A stretch of 64,000 nt of DNA, taken from contig NC_051099.1 of NCBI RefSeq assembly GCF_901709675.1, positions 868,001-932,000 of the forward strand, given 5' to 3'. Under the pieces are notes generated by a model. That model was not told the origin of the DNA, ran no database searches, and saw nothing but the letters and a program-made list of their open reading frames with translations. Source of the DNA: Syngnathus acus (taxonomy: Eukaryota > Chordata > Actinopteri > Syngnathiformes > Syngnathidae). This document shows positions 59,003-64,000 of this stretch, one piece after another (position 1 is the first letter of the stretch; every line of letters begins with the position of its first letter). The translations under genes were made by a program, and so were the position numbers.

Positions 59003-60142
59003 TACGTAGACTTGGACATGTAAACCTGCATATCTATTGCAGCAAGAATCCATTGTATTAATACGGAGTATATTGTGTTAATTTCATGGTTGTCAAAATG
59101 AATTTTAGGCTGGCTTGATGCTTTATGACTCATAAACTGCATTAGAAATGAATTTTTTCCCCTTTACGTTTATTGGGGCTCTTGAATGAAATGGCTCACG
59201 TTTTAAAATAGCTTCAAAATAATATTTGCTTGATTCTATTTTGTCATGACATATCTGTATTTGGTTGTTGTCATTTACTACTGTATATGATGGATTTACC
59301 CTGTTTATGTGCTATCAAATTGATATTTTTTGTCATCAACTGTAGTTTAGAATTGCTACTAAATTGTAATAATTTGCTACTAAATCGGGCTACTAAATGT
59401 GTTTCTCTAAGCAATTTGGGCCGTTTTTGGCGACTACAAATGACTCCTGTTGGATTACTAATATATGCAGACATTTTTATTTCTTTTAAGTCACATTATG
59501 GCAAGGATAGATTAGAATATAATGATTCGCCCTTAAAAAATGCATCTGTTTTGATTTGTAAACTGTAATTTCATGTTCCGTATTTGTAAATCATTGCATG
59601 TTCTAAAACACAACTAAACATCATTACCGATTACAAATGTCAGAAATAAACAAACGCGCACACACAGGCGTCTGAGAGCAAATCCCTCTCCCATCCGCCA
59701 GGGGGCAGTGCTGCCATCTCCATTGAACGGGAGCGAGCCGTTTGCTGTTTCTCGTTTAAACGTTGGCCGTCGAAAAAACGTAAAACGAGCCTTTATATGA
59801 GATCTTCGATCGTTTATTTGCAGGGATCTCCACATTCCTGTTTTTGAAAGTGACACCAAACGTTATGTGACTTTTTGCTAATGTACATATGGTCGGTTGG
59901 TTCAATGCCATTATTACAAAAAGAGCACAGATTGTCTTCAATGTTAAAGCGTGATCTCAGTGATTCTTTGCAAGGATTTAAAAAAAAAAAAAGTGTTTCC
60001 TTCTTTCTCAAATACATAGTTCTTAAATCGTTTACTGTAGCCTCATCAAATTCCTGCGAAAGTTCGCATGTTTGAAACGTGAAGTTGCGCTGTCCCATTG
60101 ATTTTGAATGCATCATTAATCTGGCACAAGGGGCAGGACAAC
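59003..60142. other. Gap between slc8a2 and hnrnpl
   Basis: No coding exon. The first part is AT-rich. The second holds a CTCF-like site and presumably the hnrnpl promoter; no TATA box seen near the start. Confidence 0.5.
59695..59708 (+). promoter_or_regulatory. CTCF-like binding site
   Basis: CCGCCAGGGGGCAG, followed by TGCTGCC, fits the CTCF core consensus almost perfectly. It lies between slc8a2 and hnrnpl, about 440 bases before the hnrnpl start. Confidence 0.6.
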
Positions 60143-63100
60143 ATGGCTGCTGCTGCGGGGCGCTTCTACGGAGAAGGAGGCAGAGCAACAAAACGACAGA
60201 AAACTGAGGACGGAGGGATGACAACGGTAGACGTGCCTTCTTGTTGCACTATTTCATTGTTAACGCACTTGTTTATTTCACGACATGTAGCTTTCGACAC
60301 ATGTATATCGTTACAAAACCTTCATGCGCTTCAGTAGCCAAGAAGCTAGCGGTTAAGCAAACACAAATGTGATCACACGATTGTTCGCCTTTTCCAACTA
60401 GTCTCTTTCCTGAGAGTTTTAGATAATTTAGTAGACGAGCCGTCAAAGTTAAAACATTGTTATATCCCTAATATTCCAAATCGAATTGCTTCTTCCCCTC
60501 CCGTTAACGTCGAAGTCCACTGTTAATAATTGCTAATGGTTTGAGCTAACCTCAATGCACTTTTCATTCCAAGACCCCAATTTGGCCGCGTGTCATTTAT
60601 TCGGGTAGAGATGGGTTTATTTCCCACATTGCTTTGCTCGTTGTTTATGAGCATCTTTGCGATGACATTGTTTTCAGGAAAGCTACGATGATCCCCATAA
60701 ACCTTTACCCTCCCCGGTGGTGCACATCAGGGGCTTGGTTGATGGTATTGTGGAGACTGATTTGGTGGAAGCCTTGCAAGAGTTTGGGACGGTCAGGTAT
60801 TCATCCACTAGCACATTTTGGCTTTGAAGCTTGTTTCATTCATTATTTCCTTACCAAGATGGATTTTTACCTCCTCGTCATAGTTCTGTGGTAATGATGC
60901 CCAAGAAGCGCCAGGCCTTAGTGGAGTATGAGGACATGAATGGATCCTCCTCTGCTGTTACATATGCAGCAGAGAACCAGGTTTACATTGGAGGCCACCC
61001 TGCCTTCATCAACTATTCCACGAGCCAAAAGATCTCCCGGCCAGGAGACTCGGACGACACGCGGAGTGTGAACAACGTGTTGCTACTCACCATCATCAAC
61101 CCTATCTACCCAATCACCACGGTAAACTGAACTTGAAATTTGGAGAGAAAGTATATTTGTAATGGTATTTGATTGTTCCAATTGACTTCTACAGGACGTG
61201 TTGTACACCATATGTAACAACTGCGGGCCTGTCCAGCGGATCGTCATCTTCAGAAAGAATGGTGTTCAGGCCATGGTTGAATATCCTTTTTTGTTTTTGT
61301 GGACAATATTTAAAAAATATATATATATTACAAATAGAAAGCTCAGGAATGACTATGAATCTGCTTCGAAAAAAAGGTCACCTTAACTCAACAGTTGCTA
61401 CATTTGACTCTGTCCAAAGTGCCCAGAGGGCCAAAGCCTCGCTCAATGGAGCAGACATCTATTCTGGTTGCTGCACGCTGAAGATTGAATATGCCAAGGT
61501 ATGAGGTATAATGTCATCATTTGTCCAAATATTTACTCTTGGGCTTTCTTTTGTAACTCAATCCACAGCCAGCACGCCTAAATGTCTTCAAGAATGACCA
61601 GGACACATGGGACTACACAAATCCTAACTTGAGTGGCCAAGGTAGGTTTGTTAGCATCCCTTCCCCCTTTCTACTTCCTCTTTATCTTTCATGTCACTAA
61701 ATGTTAGGTTTCTTTACTATGGGAATATTGCCTTTGATCGCTATTGATTTCCTCCACTTGCTCGCCATGCTTATTCTTGTTCCAAGGCATTATTCCCCTG
61801 GTACAATCACAGTTGAATGCATTTTCTTGCTACACAGCAGCAGCAGCCACACGGTTAAGGGCATGAGGGGTAACCTGATTGGCAGCCAATTGTTTTGTCC
61901 TATGCATGAGGAAAGACCAGTGCACTCTAGTCACAGCATCATGCACAAGTTTACCATTCACCTCTTAGGTCCCACATTCCCTCGAGAGCATGAATGACAC
62001 AGCTGCACAGCGGAACATAGATAATGTAAGAGTCAAACATATTGGAGATTGTAGTCATTGTTAAATGAAACACATCATTTACAAAATGGACTCTGATCTC
62101 AGGACTTTAATCCTAGTTTGCCGAAGGCAAAGTATTGTGTTCACATTGGCATGATATTCGTTTTGAATGTGGTTGATTTTTAATTTGACTAAGTAATAAA
62201 GCGGCCACTACGGCGAGTGTTCTTGATTGAAGCAGTCATAAACATTTGAATCAATACTGTTGCGTTGCTCTCGTAAAGAGCGATTGATAGAGCAAGCGCA
62301 CTCTTAGCGTTTTGAATTATTCAACGCTTAAATGAGGAGCCTTGGAAAAAGGCTCGTGTGAAATAAAATTACAGCAGGCTGAAGTCAAATTAAGTTTTTG
62401 TTCAAAGTGCACTCATGTACACGATAGTAAATCTGAAAATGAAGCACATAACTTTAAAAAATAAAATAAAATACTTTCCTGGGATGTTTGGTATTTTAAC
62501 GTATTAGACACACTGTTCAAATATATGCCTTGCTGTCAGGTGTTTCAACAGGAATTGAAGGTATTTTCTTTGCAATAATATGTGCCCACGCTAGTCTAAT
62601 CACCGTGTTCTGATGAGATTAATGTGGAGTGGCAGATTTTCTTTTATCAGAATATATTTTTGCAAAGAAAATATTTATCTGGAGAGACCCCTTTAAGGTA
62701 GTACTTCCATGTGTTGTTTCAATTTGGTCGCTACATTTCTAAAACTGGCTACAATCAAGCAAGTTTGGCTGAAAAAAAAAGCCCTCAATCGAATGAACTT
62801 GACTATTGTAACATTTGTGCTGCCTTTCGAGGTACTCCTCATGTTCTGGCCATGCAAAGCCATATACAGACTGACCTCATTTCCCAAGCAGACACATGCT
62901 GCCAAAGCCACAACAACCTCGACAGCGACAATACATCGGCACCCGAAGCCATAAGTCATTGGGATACATTGGACACAGTGGGACAACAAACACTGGAACA
63001 CAACCTCAAGGCAGTACTTCATCACCTCTATCTCCACTACAAGGGAATGATTCATTTTATTTTGGGGGTGATGGACAATCAGAAATATTCAAAGGCCACC

Positions 63101-64000
63101 CACGCAAACACCACCTATAGCCAACACAGCGCCATCTTGTTGATAAGCATCTACCACCACCACCACCATCTGGTTTTCCAGTACAGCACATCTTCAGAAC
63201 CTTGAGGAGCAACCACTTTTGACACAGTACATTGATCGGTTGTTGCCGGACGCACTTCCTAGCCCCGGCCGGGGGGGGGGGCCCTCAGGCTAGTCCTTCT
63301 GTAACACTACGACAGGGATCCACAAAGGAGTTTTCAAACACTCAAGGGAACAGATGACACAAAAGAGGCCCCGGCGTCTCGTCGAAACAATAACGCAGCA
63401 CGCCTCCCCACCTTCCTGTGCGAGCGAACACACGACAGACACTACGACCCCCGACTGCATACAATGCGGAACGGCCATCACAGCACATCATCATGCAGAT
63501 ATACAAGCAACAAGCACTCTTCCCTTTTTCTACAAGTGACCGACCGCCATTAAACCAAATCAAAGTCAGTGGCCATTTTTACACCTGAAGAAATATCCAA
63601 TGAAGACACAAGCATGAAACATTCAGCAAGCATAAGAACACAGATGCAAACAGATTACAAATCCTCTTCCAAAGCGCAGCATTTTTGGACTGGTATTCTG
63701 TTTTTCCCCCTTTACCTTCCCACCTGTTTCCCTTCTGTGCTGTTCTGTTTCATTTTCCTTTTTTTTTTTTTCTTCTTTTTTTTTCCCCTCTCCCCCCTGC
63801 ACTGGCCCACAGTGATGCCTTTAACACCTCCCGTGTGATGCAGGTTTGGCTCAGTGTGTCTGTGGACAGACAGCCCACTCTCAAATGATGCACTAATCCT
63901 GCTTTGTGGTCACCACGGTAAGCTAGAGATGCTTGTCATAGCAACTTTGAAAAAAATGAAAAGCAAAAACCAAGCATGGATGTGTGGATGTACTTATCTT
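60143..64000 (+). CDS. hnrnpl: Heterogeneous nuclear ribonucleoprotein L, 5' part
   Basis: Six exons (60143-60226, 60678-60796, 60884-61121, 61195-61280, 61402-61498, 61569-61641) encode the first 232 residues; later exons lie beyond the window. The N-terminus is MAAAAGRFYGEGGRATKRQK. RRM1 runs over exons 2-3 (VVHIRGLVDGIVETDLVEAL, KKRQALVEYEDMN) and RRM2 over exons 3-6 (NVLLLTIINPIYPITTDVLY, GVQAMVEFDSVQSAQRAKAS, DIYSGCCTLKIEYAK). The last exon ends in DTWDYTNPNLSGQ, as in mammals. hnRNP L binds CA-rich RNA and regulates splicing and mRNA stability in the nucleus. Intron 4 (61281-61401) is a U12-type AT-AC intron; only that reading restores MVEFDS. Intron 6 is at least 2.1 kb, CA-rich, and holds a candidate poison exon. 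No RRM3 or RRM4 exon is present before the right edge. Confidence 0.95.
61281..61401 (+). other. hnrnpl: U12-type AT-AC intron of hnrnpl
   Basis: Donor GA|ATATCCTTTT is the U12 AT-AC consensus. The acceptor is TTGCTAC|ATTTGAC. A branch-site match CCTTAAC (61381-61387) sits about 15 bases before the acceptor, the distance these introns require. Splicing here joins GA and A to give Glu-Phe-Asp in RRM2. Confidence 0.92.
62820..63660 (+). promoter_or_regulatory. hnrnpl: CA-rich block in hnrnpl intron 6
   Basis: Over about 800 bases ACA, CAC and ACAC words are dense (for example GACACATGCTGCC, ACACAACCTCAAGG, CGAACACACGACAGACACTA), compatible with clusters of hnRNP L binding sites. The AT-rich intron sequence before it (62050-62690) lacks this. 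Confidence 0.5.
63813..63917 (+). other. hnrnpl: Candidate poison exon in hnrnpl intron 6
   Basis: A long pyrimidine tract (about 63701-63805) ends in CTGGCCCACAG at 63812, one of the strongest acceptors in the window. A strong donor CACCACG|GTAAGC follows at 63918. Exon 6 leaves one base (G); reading on gives eight codons and then TGA at 63836-63838. Inclusion would truncate the protein after RRM2 and mark the mRNA for decay. A weaker donor at 63844 would give a 31-base version with the same stop. Confidence 0.6.

Noticed and set aside
61281-61330. Continuation of hnrnpl exon 4 through VEYPFLFLW
   Set aside because: It departs from conserved RRM2; the U12 AT-AC boundary restores the expected residues.
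62711-63205. 164-codon plus-strand open frame
   Set aside because: Lies in hnrnpl intron 6, matches no hnRNP L exon or known domain, and its composition follows the CA-rich repeats.

Overview
This window is nuclear DNA of a ray-finned fish, most likely a compact-genome teleost. Almost every coding region is split by short GT-AG introns, the proteins match vertebrate families over their full length, and the intergenic DNA carries microsatellites, a small inverted-repeat element and a dispersed repeat of the kind common in fish. I rebuilt ten genes by matching splice phase exon by exon. No bacterial, viral, CRISPR or RNA-gene content was recognised.

Layout, left to right: (1) a three-exon minus-strand gene for a 167-residue type II membrane protein that I do not recognise (223-886); (2) a Notch ligand of the deltaC type, dlc (3471-6547); (3) a myosin-phosphatase inhibitor of the CPI-17 type, ppp1r14a (7920-9895); (4) an exocyst-Sec6-like gene, exoc3l2 (11595-17677); (5) a 5.5 kb repeat-rich gap; (6) the microtubule-affinity-regulating kinase mark4 (23218-35239) with two alternative C-termini read in different frames of the same exons; (7) muscle creatine kinase ckm on the minus strand (38932-40656) with its own TATA promoter; (8) an odorant receptor of the 131-2 type (45135-46166); (9) nccrp1, an F-box-associated-domain protein (46973-48780); (10) the sodium/calcium exchanger slc8a2 (54004-58896); (11) the 5' part of hnrnpl (60143 to beyond the right edge).

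Most of these genes have human counterparts on 19q13 (DLL3, PPP1R14A, EXOC3L2, MARK4, CKM, NCCRP1, SLC8A2, HNRNPL). The window is therefore a conserved block of linked genes, not an operon or functional cluster. Several are nerve or muscle genes (ckm, slc8a2, mark4, ppp1r14a), but I see no evidence of shared control.

The most notable signals are in gene structure. hnrnpl has a textbook U12-type AT-AC intron. Its intron 6 is large and CA-rich and holds a candidate poison exon with an immediate in-frame stop. The last two mark4 exons appear to be coding in two frames. slc8a2 has five extra phase-0 introns, all at AG|GT sites, where other vertebrate exchangers have one long exon, and its second calcium-binding domain has lost an acidic pair. 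The unrecognised membrane-protein gene at the left edge is the best candidate for something undescribed.
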